Assembly (NCBI GenBank): GCA_005116955.1
Contig: SWDI01000006.1
Location: 104,619 to 168,618 of the forward strand
DNA length: 64,000 nt
Reading direction: 5' to 3'
DNA from: Nitrospira sp.
GTDB lineage: Bacteria; Nitrospirota; Nitrospiria; Nitrospirales; Nitrospiraceae
In this document: one piece after another, positions 1 through 8,945 of the stretch
How positions within the stretch are numbered: position 1 is the stretch's first letter
How the letters are laid out: every line of letters begins with the position of its first letter
Translations under genes and position numbers: made by a program
The notes under the pieces: generated by a model
The model's database searches: none
The model's input: the letters and a program-made list of their open reading frames with translations, nothing else
What the model was told of the DNA's origin: nothing

Positions 1-147
1 CACAGATCGTTCCTTGACAACGCCAGTCGGCCCCAACTACCATCCTGAAAAGTTAGGAAATCTGGGCTGAGATTAAGTGGCGACCGAGGAGGAGTGTCCG
101 TTGGTTTCGCCTGATCTCACGTTGAACCTTCTGTATAGGGAGCCGAC

Positions 148-534
148 ATGATTCCAGCTGATTTGCGGTTTCACAAAGAGCATGAGTGGGTTCGCCTCGA
201 TGGGAAACGAGCGACTGTGGGAATCAGTGATTTCGCACAGGATGCCTTAGGCGATATCGTGTTTCTGGATCTGCCCAAAGTGGGCGTCTCGGTCAAGGTC
301 GGCCAACAGATCGGGGAAGTGGAATCGACGAAAACAACGTCTACGATCTATACGCCGGTGAGCGGAACGGTGAGCCAGATTAACACCGATTTGAAGGATC
401 ATCCTGAAGTGGTGAATTCCGATCCCTACGGCAAGGGTTGGATCGCGATCATCGATCTTGCCGATCCGGCGGAAGTTGATCAGTTAATGACGGCTGTTCA
501 GTACGAAGCCTTTCTCGCCAGTCAAAAACATTGA
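148..534 (+). CDS. gcvH: Glycine cleavage system H protein
   Basis: Lipoyl carrier protein of the glycine cleavage complex in the cytoplasm; it shuttles the methylamine group from the P to the T protein and is reoxidised by the L protein. At 128 residues it has the family's normal length. The lipoylation site lies in the ESTKTTS context, with Lys62 as the modified residue, followed by the usual TPVSGTV hairpin. The start ATG follows a GGGAG-type ribosome site about 6 bases upstream. The next gene is a dihydrolipoyl dehydrogenase, which fits the same complex. No gcvT or gcvP lies inside the window; they may be upstream of base 1. Confidence 0.96.
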   Translation: MIPADLRFHKEHEWVRLDGKRATVGISDFAQDALGDIVFLDLPKVGVSVKVGQQIGEVESTKTTSTIYTPVSGTVSQINTDLKDHPEVVNSDPYGKGWIAIIDLADPAEVDQLMTAVQYEAFLASQKH

Positions 535-625
535 GTCTCCTGTCTATTGGATCTCTGCATCATTGCGTGATTGGATCTCGGTGACGGTCTGCAATGCCTT
601 AATCAACAATGAGTGACTGATCCAC

Positions 626-2059
626 ATGACTTCTCCAACTCACATTGCCATTCTTGGTGCCGGTCCCGGCGGGTATGTGGCTGCTATCCGCGCAGCACAG
701 CTCGGCGCTCGGGTGACGGTCATCGAGCGGGAAAAGCTTGGTGGAGTCTGCCTCAACTGGGGTTGCATTCCGAGTAAAGCCCTCCTCTCTGTTGTAGAGC
801 TTGGCGACAAACTGAAAAAAGCGGAGGAGCTGGGACTCCTGTTCGAGGGACCTGTCGCCTATGACCTTGCGCGGATGGTGTCGCGAAAAGATAAAGTCGT
901 GGCGACCCTTGTGAAAGGGATTACGACGTTGTTCAAGGGATGGGGCATTGATCACATAAGTGGGCAGGGAACGATCAAGAATACGCAGACCATCGTGGTC
1001 ACCAAATCTGATGGGAGTCAGTGCGAGATCCAGGCTGACGCGTTGGTCGTGGCCACCGGGTCATCGTGGCCCAACCTTCCTCAATTTCCAATCGATGGAC
1101 GACAAATTCTGACCAGCCAGCAGATGCTGGATCTTACACAGATCCCGGCCAGTCTCATGATTATTGGCGGCGGTGTGGAGGGCTGTGAGTTCGCCTCATT
1201 GTATAGCGGGCTTGGCACGCAGGTGACGATGGTTGAGCTGATGCCACGGGTCTTGCCGTTAGAGGATGAAGAAATCTCATCCACCATGACGCGTGAACTG
1301 AAAAAACGTGGCGTCACGGTGCTGACGGGTACCACAGTCGAAAAGGTAGAACAATCCCCGGAAATGATTGTGGTGCAGATGAAAGATGGCAGTGCCATCA
1401 CCGTAGAGAAGCTCTTAGTCTCTGTCGGCCGAGGGCTCAACTCACGAGGGATTGGATTGGAGAAGGTCGGTGTGACCACTGGACGGCGTGGCGAAATTCT
1501 GGTTGATGCGCGGCTGGAAACGAATGTGTCGGGTATTTATGCGATTGGCGATGTGACCGGGAAGGCCATGTTGGCCCATGTCGCCTCGACGCAGGGGCAG
1601 GTGGCAGTCGAAAATATTCTGGGACATCCGCGCACCATTCAGTATGACGTGATCCCCGCCGGTATTTTTACCTTGCCCGAGATCGGGCGTGTTGGGCTGA
1701 CTGAGCAGCAGGCTCGGGACCAGGCACAGGCAAGGGGACAGGAGCCCGATCAAGCGGTGAAGATCGGCCGCTTCCGGTACACAGGTTTGGGCAAGGCGCA
1801 AGCCACGGGTGATACCACCGGCTTTTTCAAAGTCATTGCCGATTCCGCAACCGGCAAGATTCTTGGCGTCCATATTCTTGGCGCGCACGCAGCGGATCTG
1901 ATTCATGAGGCCGCATTGGCATTGCAGGTGGGAGCCACGGTGGATCAAGTGGCTGGGATGATTCATGCCCATCCAACCCTCGCTGAGGGGGTGATGGAAG
2001 CGGCGGAGGATGTCGATGGTGCCGCCATTCATCAGCTCCGAAAGCAGGTGGCAAGATGA
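626..2059 (+). CDS. lpdA: Dihydrolipoyl dehydrogenase (E3/L protein)
   Basis: FAD flavoprotein that reoxidises protein-bound dihydrolipoamide with NAD+. The N-terminal FAD-binding GxGxxG is at residues 11-16, the redox disulfide is Cys42/Cys47 in GGVCLNWGC, the NAD-binding GGGVEG motif is near residue 180, and the C-terminal dimer domain carries the HAHPTLAE motif that supplies the His-Glu pair. Its 477 residues match the family. It sits about 90 bases behind gcvH, which points to glycine cleavage, although E3 may also serve 2-oxoacid dehydrogenases. Its stop overlaps the next start (ATGA at 2056). Confidence 0.95.
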   Translation: MTSPTHIAILGAGPGGYVAAIRAAQLGARVTVIEREKLGGVCLNWGCIPSKALLSVVELGDKLKKAEELGLLFEGPVAYDLARMVSRKDKVVATLVKGITTLFKGWGIDHISGQGTIKNTQTIVVTKSDGSQCEIQADALVVATGSSWPNLPQFPIDGRQILTSQQMLDLTQIPASLMIIGGGVEGCEFASLYSGLGTQVTMVELMPRVLPLEDEEISSTMTRELKKRGVTVLTGTTVEKVEQSPEMIVVQMKDGSAITVEKLLVSVGRGLNSRGIGLEKVGVTTGRRGEILVDARLETNVSGIYAIGDVTGKAMLAHVASTQGQVAVENILGHPRTIQYDVIPAGIFTLPEIGRVGLTEQQARDQAQARGQEPDQAVKIGRFRYTGLGKAQATGDTTGFFKVIADSATGKILGVHILGAHAADLIHEAALALQVGATVDQVAGMIHAHPTLAEGVMEAAEDVDGAAIHQLRKQVAR

Positions 2060-2541
2060 TCAGCTCACTGTTGCTGAAGCTTGGCCTGCTGGCAGTCACG
2101 GTAGGCATTGTTTTCTGGATCATATGGGCCCCTCAGAAAACTCCGCATCATGTGTCTGGATTCACCGCCGAACGGCAGGTCGCTCCTGTTCCGGCGACGG
2201 GGCCGGATAATCGAGTAGGGCACGCGCCTAGGCAACCTGGTCGCAGTGGCCAGGAGCCGAATAGTGAGATCGTCGCACTTGCGAAGCTGTCTTCCACACC
2301 AGTTGGGCCGTTGTTGGATCTCAATCGGGCGAAGGCGGGTGAGCTGGAGGCCTTGCCCGGTATTGGTGCGGTCCTCGCACAACGGGTGATCGCCTTCCGG
2401 GAATCACTCGGAGGGTTTCGGAAGATCGAGGACCTTCGTGAAGTAAAGGGTATCGGTGCCAAGAAATTCGATCAGCTCAAATTGTTGGTGACGGTTTCGA
2501 CATCAGATTCAGAAGGAACGACGGAACGACGCGTGCTATGA
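2056..2541 (+). CDS. ComEA-like helix-hairpin-helix protein, membrane anchored
   Basis: A 161-residue protein with an N-terminal hydrophobic segment (about residues 4-25), a low-complexity polar linker, and a C-terminal double helix-hairpin-helix domain (about 85-150: [18 protein letters not shown], then [12 protein letters not shown]). HhH domains of this kind bind DNA without sequence specificity, as in the competence protein ComEA. The membrane anchor with a presumably periplasmic HhH part fits DNA uptake or binding, but the role is inferred. It is translationally coupled to lpdA (ATGA) and to tyrS (start 2538 overlaps its stop). Confidence 0.8.
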   Translation: MISSLLLKLGLLAVTVGIVFWIIWAPQKTPHHVSGFTAERQVAPVPATGPDNRVGHAPRQPGRSGQEPNSEIVALAKLSSTPVGPLLDLNRAKAGELEALPGIGAVLAQRVIAFRESLGGFRKIEDLREVKGIGAKKFDQLKLLVTVSTSDSEGTTERRVL

Positions 2542-3764
2542 AGGATGTGAATCAGCAGATCGATCTTATTCGACGTGGCGCCGTGGAGGTGATCCAGCCT
2601 GCGGAACTAGAAGCCAAGCTCAAGCGGGCACTCACAGAGGGCCGTCCATTGCGGGTCAAAGCCGGCTTTGATCCGACAGCGCCGGATCTTCACCTTGGAC
2701 ATACGGTCCTGATTCACAAGTTGAAACACTTCCAGGATCTTGGTCACCAAGTCATTTTTTTGATCGGTGATTTTACAGGGATGATCGGTGATCCAACCGG
2801 CGTCTCCGAAACCCGTAGAGCATTGACGAAAGAACAGGTACTTGAAAACGCCAAGACCTACCAGCGCCAGATTTTTAAGATTCTTGACCCGGTGAAAACC
2901 CTGGTTGAGTTCAACAGTCGTTGGATGGGCGAGATGACGGCTGAAGGGCTGATTCAGTTGGCGGCTCACTATCGAGTGGCACGCATGATGGAGCGGGACG
3001 ACTTCCATAAACGGTATCAAGAGCAGAAACCCATCAGCGTGCACGAATTTCTCTATCCGCTCGTTCAGGGGTATGATTCCGTAGCGTTGAAGGCGGATGT
3101 GGAACTGGGTGGGACGGATCAAAAATTCAACTTACTGGTGGGACGCGAGTTACAACGGGACTATGGCCAGGAATCCCAAGTCGTCATCACGATGCCCTTG
3201 CTCGAGGGAACAGACGGCGTCAAGAAGATGAGCAAGAGCGTCGGAAACTATATCGCGTTGGAAGATAAGCCGGGTGAGATGTTTGGAAAACTGATGTCGA
3301 TCAGCGACACGCTCATGTATCGGTACTATGAGTTGCTGACGACGGAAGATCTTGGGCACGCCAAATCGCTCCATCCGATGGAGGCAAAACAGGCACTCGC
3401 CGAGCTGATCGTGGCTCGTTACCATGGTACGGATGCAGGCAAGCAGGCCAGAGCTGAATTCCAGCAGAAGTTTCAAGCAAAGGAATTCCCTGACCAACCG
3501 GATATAGTTCGTCGCCTGACACATGAAGATATGTCAGAGGTAGACGTGGTTGAGGGATGTTCCATAAAGCTTGCCAAACTGATTGCCAAAACAGGTTTAA
3601 TTGCTAGCGGCAGTGAAGCGAGGCGATTGATCATTCAAGGCGGAATCGAAGTCGATGGCATCAAGGAAACAAACCCCGACAAGCTCATTGCTTTTGAACT
3701 GAATCAACAACGCCGCCTCAAGATTGGGAAAAAGAAGTTTGCCATTGCAGAATTGAGATCATGA
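2538..3764 (+). CDS. tyrS: Tyrosyl-tRNA synthetase
   Basis: Charges tRNA-Tyr with tyrosine. The class I Rossmann domain shows the HIGH-equivalent HLGH after GFDPTAPDL (about residues 51-54) and a KMSKS loop in [11 protein letters not shown] (about residue 230). The C-terminal S4 RNA-binding domain covers roughly residues 340-405. The length of 408 residues and the PDLHLGH variant match the longer bacterial TyrRS type. The start overlaps the stop of the preceding HhH gene (ATGA), so the two are probably co-translated. A tRNA-Gly gene follows 59 bases downstream. Confidence 0.97.
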   Translation: MKDVNQQIDLIRRGAVEVIQPAELEAKLKRALTEGRPLRVKAGFDPTAPDLHLGHTVLIHKLKHFQDLGHQVIFLIGDFTGMIGDPTGVSETRRALTKEQVLENAKTYQRQIFKILDPVKTLVEFNSRWMGEMTAEGLIQLAAHYRVARMMERDDFHKRYQEQKPISVHEFLYPLVQGYDSVALKADVELGGTDQKFNLLVGRELQRDYGQESQVVITMPLLEGTDGVKKMSKSVGNYIALEDKPGEMFGKLMSISDTLMYRYYELLTTEDLGHAKSLHPMEAKQALAELIVARYHGTDAGKQARAEFQQKFQAKEFPDQPDIVRRLTHEDMSEVDVVEGCSIKLAKLIAKTGLIASGSEARRLIIQGGIEVDGIKETNPDKLIAFELNQQRRLKIGKKKFAIAELRS

Positions 3765-3781
3765 AGGAGAGCACCACTTTC

Positions 3782-3811
3782 TTGACTTGCTGTGAAGTAC
3801 CCGCGTAGGAT
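3782..3811 (+). promoter_or_regulatory. Probable sigma-70 promoter of tRNA-Gly
   Basis: TTGACT at 3782-3787 and TAGGAT at 3806-3811 are separated by 18 bases, and the mature tRNA begins 12 bases after the -10 box. This is a near-consensus housekeeping promoter in the right position. No experiment supports it. Confidence 0.5.
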
Positions 3812-3823
3812 GCCAATCAGCGA

Positions 3824-3898
3824 GCGGGCGTAGCTCAGTGGTAGAGTCCTTGCTTCCCAAGCAAGTTGTCGCGGGTTCAAATCCCGCCGCCCGCTCCA
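3824..3898 (+). tRNA. tRNA-Gly (anticodon CCC)
   Basis: A complete cloverleaf can be folded by eye: acceptor 3824-3830 pairs with 3888-3894, the D arm starts GCTCAGTGGTAGAG, the anticodon stem CTTGC/GCAAG encloses loop TTCCCAA (anticodon CCC, reading GGG), and the T arm is GCGGG-TTCAAAT-CCCGC. Discriminator T3895 is followed by an encoded CCA at 3896-3898. Confidence 0.97.
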
Positions 3899-4128
3899 AG
3901 TTTTTCAACTACTTCGACAGCTATTCCCTCCACGACAGTTCCCTTGGTAACGGTTTTAGGTGCGGTTCCGTTTGAAATCGACACCCCTGTCCTATTTTGA
4001 ATGACCCACTAAGCCCCAGTTCTATCTGCCCCCATCTTGAGAGGGATAGGAGTCTTCCTACACAGAATGTTAGGAATACGCCTATATTTTTCAGACTCAG
4101 TCCTGGCTTGAGTAGAGGGAGACCACAC

Positions 4129-4893
4129 ATGCATCTGAAACGGATTCAGATTTACATCCTGGGTTTGTTGTTTCTGGTAAGTCTTTCTGCTTGTAGCGGG
4201 AGTGATACGACACCGTCACCATCTCCTACGGCGCTCCCTGTAAATCCCGCAGAGGGGCTTTGGATTGGGACGATCCCCAATACCAACCGTACGATGTCTG
4301 GCCTTGTCCTTGATGACGGTGTCTATTGGATACTCTATTCTGTTGCCGGCGATCCCTCAATCCTTGCGGGGCTTATCCAGGGAACGAGCAACTCACAAAA
4401 TGGTACGTTCACCTCGTCAGACGCGAAAGACTTCAATTTGCAAACTGGATTACTCAACGCGACAATCACCGGCAGTTATATAACGAAACAAGGTTTTACA
4501 GGCACGATTTCTTATCCTCAGAGCAACGTGCACAACACATTCACGACCACGTACGACAGCGATTATGATTTGACTCCGGATAGGAACGCCGTTGCGGGAA
4601 CCTATACAGGTTTCATTACGACGAATGAAACCGCGACGGTTGAGGTTACCGCTGCCGGAGACATCTCAGGCAATACCAATACGGGGTGTATCTTCACTGG
4701 CAAGTTTTCACCCAGGACGCGCGGAAATGTATTTGATGTGACTATTACATTCGGTGGGCAAAATGGGTGCAGCCTTGGAACGGAGACAGTGAACGGAATT
4801 GGATTCTATGATGCTGGGGCCAAGCAGCTCACCAGTGCAGCATTCAATAGCGGGAAGACAGACGGATTCGTCTTCATCGGCACGAAGTCTTAG
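4129..4893 (+). CDS. Hypothetical lipoprotein
   Basis: No family is recognised. From the ATG at 4129 the protein has 254 residues and begins with a lipoprotein signal: positive MHLKR, a hydrophobic stretch, and lipobox LSAC with Cys22 as the lipidated residue. A Ser/Thr/Pro-rich spacer follows, then a Gly/Thr/Asn-rich beta-type body. An upstream in-frame ATG at 3997 exists, but the ribosome site AGAGGGA and the signal peptide both favour 4129. It stands alone between the tRNA gene and an unrelated small gene. Location in the envelope is well supported; function is unknown. Confidence 0.75.
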   Translation: MHLKRIQIYILGLLFLVSLSACSGSDTTPSPSPTALPVNPAEGLWIGTIPNTNRTMSGLVLDDGVYWILYSVAGDPSILAGLIQGTSNSQNGTFTSSDAKDFNLQTGLLNATITGSYITKQGFTGTISYPQSNVHNTFTTTYDSDYDLTPDRNAVAGTYTGFITTNETATVEVTAAGDISGNTNTGCIFTGKFSPRTRGNVFDVTITFGGQNGCSLGTETVNGIGFYDAGAKQLTSAAFNSGKTDGFVFIGTKS

Positions 4894-5157
4894 ACAGCGG
4901 AGGGAAAGTAATCGCTACACGTCGCTCTCGCCATGGTACTAACCGTACAGTGCAATGGCGAGACGGTCGCGTGTTCCTGAGATCATATCCGAAGCCTGTC
5001 ATGGTGAAGAACCGTCTAGCTCTCCCTTTAATACCTCACCTTCCTTAAGCCGACGGCTGTTCTGACGTTGCGTGAAGGGTTGCTGTCGGCCAGCATCTCG
5101 CATAGGATTCTTTCCGGCAACCTCGGCTTCTATTTTCATTGTACGAAAGGAACAGTC

Positions 5158-5472
5158 GTGAAGAATAAACAGATGCTCACGCTGTGCGTTGCAGCGTTTC
5201 TCGGCGGAACAGTCGGCGGCGTGCTGAGCACTCAGTTACTTTCACCAATGTCGGTTGACGCGCAGAGGACGAATGGGGTGCATGCCGAGGAGTTCTTGCT
5301 GCTGGACGCACAGGGGCAAGCCCGAGCCGGTCTCGGGTTGGACGCGAATGGCGAAGTCGGGCTCGTACTCAGGAGCAAAGACGGTAACCGCACCCTGACG
5401 CTCTCCCCTGATGATCCATCGATCATCAAGCTGGTCGAGCGAGGAGGTCGGCTTCTTTGGGGAGCGCCGTAA
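5158..5472 (+). CDS. Small membrane-anchored hypothetical protein
   Basis: GTG start at 5158 with ribosome site GAAAGGA gives 104 residues. The N terminus has one hydrophobic segment (LTLCVAAFLGGTVGGVLSTQLL, about residues 6-27), and the remainder resembles a short beta domain with HAEEFLLLDAQGQARAGLGLDANGEVGLVLRSKDG, repeating an L-D-A/S-x-G-x-x-x-x-G-L pattern. I do not recognise a named family. A longer frame opens at 5068, but the GTG matches both the signal-like segment and the ribosome site. It lies just upstream of the convergent rpmB. Confidence 0.6.
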   Translation: MKNKQMLTLCVAAFLGGTVGGVLSTQLLSPMSVDAQRTNGVHAEEFLLLDAQGQARAGLGLDANGEVGLVLRSKDGNRTLTLSPDDPSIIKLVERGGRLLWGAP

Positions 5473-5497
5473 CTTGCGTGCGAAGAGGAAAACGCCG

Positions 5498-5689
5498 TCA
5501 GACCGCTTTTTGGACTAATCCGGAACGCAGACAGCGCGTACAGACGCGAATACGTTTATGACTTCCATCCACCACTGCGCGAACAGTTTGGAGATTAGGG
5601 TTGAACACGCGCCTGGTTTTGTTGTTCGCGTGACTCACATTGTTGCCCGATACCGGCTTCTTTTGGCAAATCTCACACATCCATGCCAC
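5498..5689 (-). CDS. rpmB: 50S ribosomal protein L28
   Basis: Protein of the large ribosomal subunit, 63 residues. It starts [27 protein letters not shown], the family signature, and ends with a CTRC pair; two CxxC pairs (Cys5/Cys8 and near residue 51) mark it as the zinc-binding form. The ribosome site GGAGAACGACC precedes the start. No rpmG is adjacent. The upstream 300 bases hold no gene and should contain its promoter; the IS1380 transposase lies beyond. Confidence 0.95.
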   Translation of the reverse strand: MAWMCEICQKKPVSGNNVSHANNKTRRVFNPNLQTVRAVVDGSHKRIRVCTRCLRSGLVQKAV

Positions 5690-5989
5690 GGTCGTTCTCC
5701 TTGTTGCCTGAATGAACCTGATTGAAATCGGGTGATAGTATCACAGCTGAATAGATGGTCACAAGCACAAGGTAGACCCCAAATCCAGAGATAGAACTTC
5801 CGCCATGTTCGTTGGGCAGGTTGTCGACCTGGGTTTGAACTCGTTCCCCTCCTTCTTGTCGCGAGAAGAGTGCGGTCCCGCCGTACGGCTCTCTTCTGGT
5901 GTTGAATCCGCGGCACTGAGCGGTCCGTGAAGACGCACCGCGCCCTCGCCCTGTCACGGTTCCCTCCGCTGTGGTCCCCCGCCGTCACG
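5690..5989. other. Gene-free interval between rpmB and the transposase
   Basis: This 300-base stretch holds the 5' region of rpmB. Overlapping minus-strand frames run through it but show no start with a ribosome site and no family resemblance. The downstream end of the insertion sequence must lie somewhere here; I could not find a convincing terminal inverted repeat. Confidence 0.5.
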
Positions 5990-7309
5990 TCAGGTCGCTA
6001 CACCGAGCGCCCAGCACCGCTGGCGGATCGCGTGCCAACAGGCGAGCGCCTCGGCCTCCAGCACGAGTCGCAACACCACGCGCCCCGCATGGCGTAAGAT
6101 CCGCCCTGCCACCTGCACCAGCCGCCAGCGCACCGTCGTGATCGTCTGCGCCGCCCATGCGACGGGACAGGCCAGGCGCTTAAAGCCGACGAACAGGTTG
6201 TACGCCAGCACACCGATCCGGAAGAAGACGGCATTGGCTCCCGAATCTCCACATGGCAGCTGCTCCAGCCCCAACCCGTGTTTGAGCTCTTTGTGGAAGT
6301 TCTCCGCTTGGCCACGCTGATTGTGCCAGGCCAGCACCTCGTGCGCCGTCTTCTCCTCCCCTGGCCAATTGCTCGCCACGACGTGATAGGCATACGGCCC
6401 CGTGACCTGATCAAACAGCTCGCCCTGCGGCCGCGCTTCGCGCTTGATGCTCAGCCGAAACGCCGCCGTCGTCGCCTGCATCGTATGCACCGTATCCGCG
6501 ACCTGATACCCACACCCTGGCTCCGGTTCCTGCCACGCCTCCGTCGGAACCCCGGCGATCACGGCCTTGACCGCCACATCCTGATCGGCCGTGATGGCCC
6601 ACCCCACCTGATCGGCTTCTAACTCATTGATCAGCGCCGCCTGGTATGACGCACTGTCCGCCCGATACCGCGCCAGCCGCTTGCCGCCGGGCATACGGGT
6701 GCGACACTGCCGGTAAAACTCGAGCTGTCCAGCACCGGGCGACACATTCCCGTCCCGAAACTCATCGACCAGACAGAGGGGCGTCTCAAACAGAAACCCC
6801 AGCAGCGGCATATACCCGCGGACCCCGAGATAGCTCACGTGGGCGTCGCGCTTTTCTCCCGCGATCAGCGTTGCATCTACGTCCAACGTATAGGTCTCGC
6901 GTCCATCACGGCGCAGGAGCCGGGCATTCACGGTGTCGCGCACTTGCCCCAAGCCCACGAGCCCGGCGTACTCCGTCTGCGGATCCCCCATGCGCCGCAG
7001 CCAATCGCCCAGCGTATCCGGATCGGGGAGTGCCGCTCGGTCCAGCAGACGCATCAGCCCCGCTTCACGTCGCAACGCCCGCAGATCTTCCAGGCTCCGC
7101 CCTCCGGCCTGGAGCATCAGGATCAGCCGATCCACAAACACCGACGGGGCATAGCCCCGATTGCTCCCAGGGCCCGGCAGATATCGATCCGTCAACCCGC
7201 AGACGCCCAGCCCATGATTGAACTCGGCCAGCAGCGCCAGGCCCCCATGGGCCGTGAGGGTTTCGTCCGTCCGTTCCAGCTTGAAGGGTAACACCGTTTG
7301 TCGTACCAT
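5990..7309 (-). CDS. IS1380-family transposase
   Basis: DDE transposase of a cut-and-paste insertion sequence, 439 residues from the ATG at 7309, which is preceded by AAGGTG. The start MVRQTVLPFKLERTDETLTAHGGLALLAEF, the DRLILMLQAGGRSLEDLRALRRE segment and the C-terminal block with AENFHKELKHGLGLEQLPCG and FRIGVLAYNL are typical of IS1380. The gene appears full length. Base composition is richer in G+C than its neighbours, consistent with recent arrival. A 6-bp hairpin lies upstream (7360-7374). The terminal inverted repeats and target duplication were not resolved, so the mobile element's outer limits are unknown. Confidence 0.9.
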   Translation of the reverse strand: MVRQTVLPFKLERTDETLTAHGGLALLAEFNHGLGVCGLTDRYLPGPGSNRGYAPSVFVDRLILMLQAGGRSLEDLRALRREAGLMRLLDRAALPDPDTLGDWLRRMGDPQTEYAGLVGLGQVRDTVNARLLRRDGRETYTLDVDATLIAGEKRDAHVSYLGVRGYMPLLGFLFETPLCLVDEFRDGNVSPGAGQLEFYRQCRTRMPGGKRLARYRADSASYQAALINELEADQVGWAITADQDVAVKAVIAGVPTEAWQEPEPGCGYQVADTVHTMQATTAAFRLSIKREARPQGELFDQVTGPYAYHVVASNWPGEEKTAHEVLAWHNQRGQAENFHKELKHGLGLEQLPCGDSGANAVFFRIGVLAYNLFVGFKRLACPVAWAAQTITTVRWRLVQVAGRILRHAGRVVLRLVLEAEALACWHAIRQRCWALGVAT

Positions 7310-7599
7310 CCGGTCACCTTGTCGGTTAATGGTTGTGTTTGGTCGCACACCCGTTATATCCGCGCTCAGCGCGGCCGACAAGGTCTTTTTCTGCCTGCCA
7401 CTCAATTGCTATCTCTGTTTTAGTGTAGACCTTCCTAAGCAAGAAGAGCACTGTCATGGATGTTGTCTCTGGTATGTGGAGAGGTGTGTGGAGATGATCC
7501 ATGGGAACGACGTTCGTCACGCGCGAGGTTTGTACTGCGTGACGGGAGAAGCCGCTGCGACGAGGCGTGAGCTTGACAAGTTTTGCTATTCTCTCCTAT

Positions 7600-7845
7600 T
7601 GTGCTGCCTCTATAGCTCCAGAGTAAGGGAAGAGGGTGTGAATCCCTCGCGGTCCCGCCGCTGTCAATGGGGACGAAACCCGGAACAGCCACTGTCTCGC
7701 ACGTGAAACGTATCTCGTGAAGCGTATTTTGTAAGAGTTTTCATTCCAGCGCTTCACGAACGACGAATGACGCTTCACATGTTGGATGGGAAGGCACGGG
7801 GAGTAGGGTGAACCATGAGCCAGAAGACCTGCTCGGAGAAGTGAC
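7600..7845 (+). ncRNA. Cobalamin riboswitch 1 (upstream of btuFCD)
   Basis: The conserved B12-box core is readable: AAGGGAAGAGGGTGTGAATC, then GCGGTCCCGCCGCTGT, and further on the 3' element GAGCCAGAAGACCTGC (about 7817-7832). Between them, about 7700-7785, is an enlarged peripheral arm containing GTGAAGCG and CGCTTCAC complements. The riboswitch is followed by an intrinsic terminator directly before btuF, so B12 binding should stop transcription of the importer. Confidence 0.93.
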
Positions 7846-7897
7846 CGTCGTTCCCTCGAGGCTGGGGAGCAGGTGAGGATGAAGAAGCGGGTGCAAT

Positions 7898-7935
7898 CCT
7901 CAAGGTCTGTTCAGGCCTTGGGGATTTTTTCTTTT
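7898..7935 (+). terminator. Riboswitch-controlled terminator before btuF
   Basis: Ten-base-pair stem (7898-7907 with 7914-7923), six-base loop and a run of Ts (7925-7935). It is placed between the riboswitch and the btuF start, the classical position of a transcriptional expression platform. Its 3' arm contains GGGGA, which is also the only candidate ribosome site for the TTG start at 7934. Confidence 0.85.
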
Positions 7936-8938
7936 GACACGATGGCACCGATATCACCCTGTCATACCCGTGCTCACGGTGGTGCTGTCGGTGTTTTTTG
8001 CGCTGACAGCTGAAAGTGGGCAAGGAGAGTATGGTGAGATGAAGCGACGACAGCAGGGTATCCTTACCGGCATGCCATTCATGGCCCATGTCTCATCACG
8101 ATCATTTATAGATGATGCCGGACATCGAATCTATTTGGCCAAGCCGCCGGCTCGTATCGTGTCGCTGGCTCCGAGTATTACCGAAATGCTGTTCTCGCTT
8201 GGGTTGGAGGAACAGATTGTCGGTGTCACGGAATTTTGTGACTATCCTGCTGCTGCAAAGTCTAAAGCCAAGGTAGGGTATGCCAATCCCAGTGTGGAAG
8301 TGATTATTGCATTGAGGCCGGAATTAGTATTGGCGCCCAGGGACTTTCTCCGTCCAGACCTGCAGGTGAAGCTTGAGCAGCTCAAGATTCCTGTGTTCAT
8401 ACTCGATGCGCACACCTTGGAAGATATCCCGCTTCATATTCATACGTTGGGACAGATGTTTGAGAAAGTCTCGGCGGCCAACGCGGTGACTCAACTGATG
8501 CGTCAGCGTATTACTGAGATTAGACGCAAGGTTGAGCCCTTACCAGCCAGACGTGTCCTGTATGTCCTGAATAGCCAGCCGTTGATTACTGTGGGGCCGG
8601 GAAGTTTCATCCATCAGATGATCGGTGTGGCAGGAGGGATGAACATTGCGACGCAGGCGAGCGACGCCTATCCGAGACTGAGCATGGAGACCGTGTTAAA
8701 GGAAGATCCGGAGGTGCTGATTTTCCCAAGCGGAGACGTGGAAACGGTGCCACGTAGCGAGCAACAGCAGTGGCGGCGATGGGACTCGCTTTCCGCCGTG
8801 AAACACCAGCGTTTCCATGAGGTCTCATCGAGTCTGTTGAATCGTCCTGGGCCTCGCGTCGTTGAGGGGTTAGAACAACTGGCTCGAGCCATCCATCCGG
8901 ACGCGTTCGGTTCCAGTGAGGGTGCGCTTCGCCCGTGA
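7934..8938 (+). CDS. btuF: Cobalamin ABC transporter substrate-binding protein
   Basis: Periplasmic binding protein that would deliver corrinoids to BtuCD. From the TTG at 7934 it has 334 residues; this start includes a signal-like segment (HPVIPVLTVVLSVFFALTAES, about residues 8-28). The next ATG (8038) would remove the signal. The body is a PF01497-type fold beginning PARIVSLAPSITEMLFSLGLEEQIVGVTEFCDYP near residue 72 and containing the NPSVEVIIALRPELVL motif. It is the first gene after riboswitch 1 and its stop lies just before the permease start. The B12 specificity rests on that riboswitch and the btuCD neighbours; a siderophore-type ligand is less likely. Confidence 0.88.
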   Translation: MTRWHRYHPVIPVLTVVLSVFFALTAESGQGEYGEMKRRQQGILTGMPFMAHVSSRSFIDDAGHRIYLAKPPARIVSLAPSITEMLFSLGLEEQIVGVTEFCDYPAAAKSKAKVGYANPSVEVIIALRPELVLAPRDFLRPDLQVKLEQLKIPVFILDAHTLEDIPLHIHTLGQMFEKVSAANAVTQLMRQRITEIRRKVEPLPARRVLYVLNSQPLITVGPGSFIHQMIGVAGGMNIATQASDAYPRLSMETVLKEDPEVLIFPSGDVETVPRSEQQQWRRWDSLSAVKHQRFHEVSSSLLNRPGPRVVEGLEQLARAIHPDAFGSSEGALRP

Positions 8939-8945
8939 GGATCTG

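Noticed and set aside
4930..4963. Inverted repeat TCTCGCCAT / ATGGCGAGA behind the lipoprotein gene
   Set aside because: The loop is about 15-20 bases and no T-run follows, so a terminator call is not supported.
5673..5957. 94-codon minus-strand frame upstream of rpmB
   Set aside because: No ribosome site or family match; it overlaps the rpmB leader and start region.
5880..7400. Possible terminal inverted repeats sharing CTGAGCG around the transposase
   Set aside because: Only seven to ten bases match and spacing to the gene is inconsistent; not enough to set the ends of the element.
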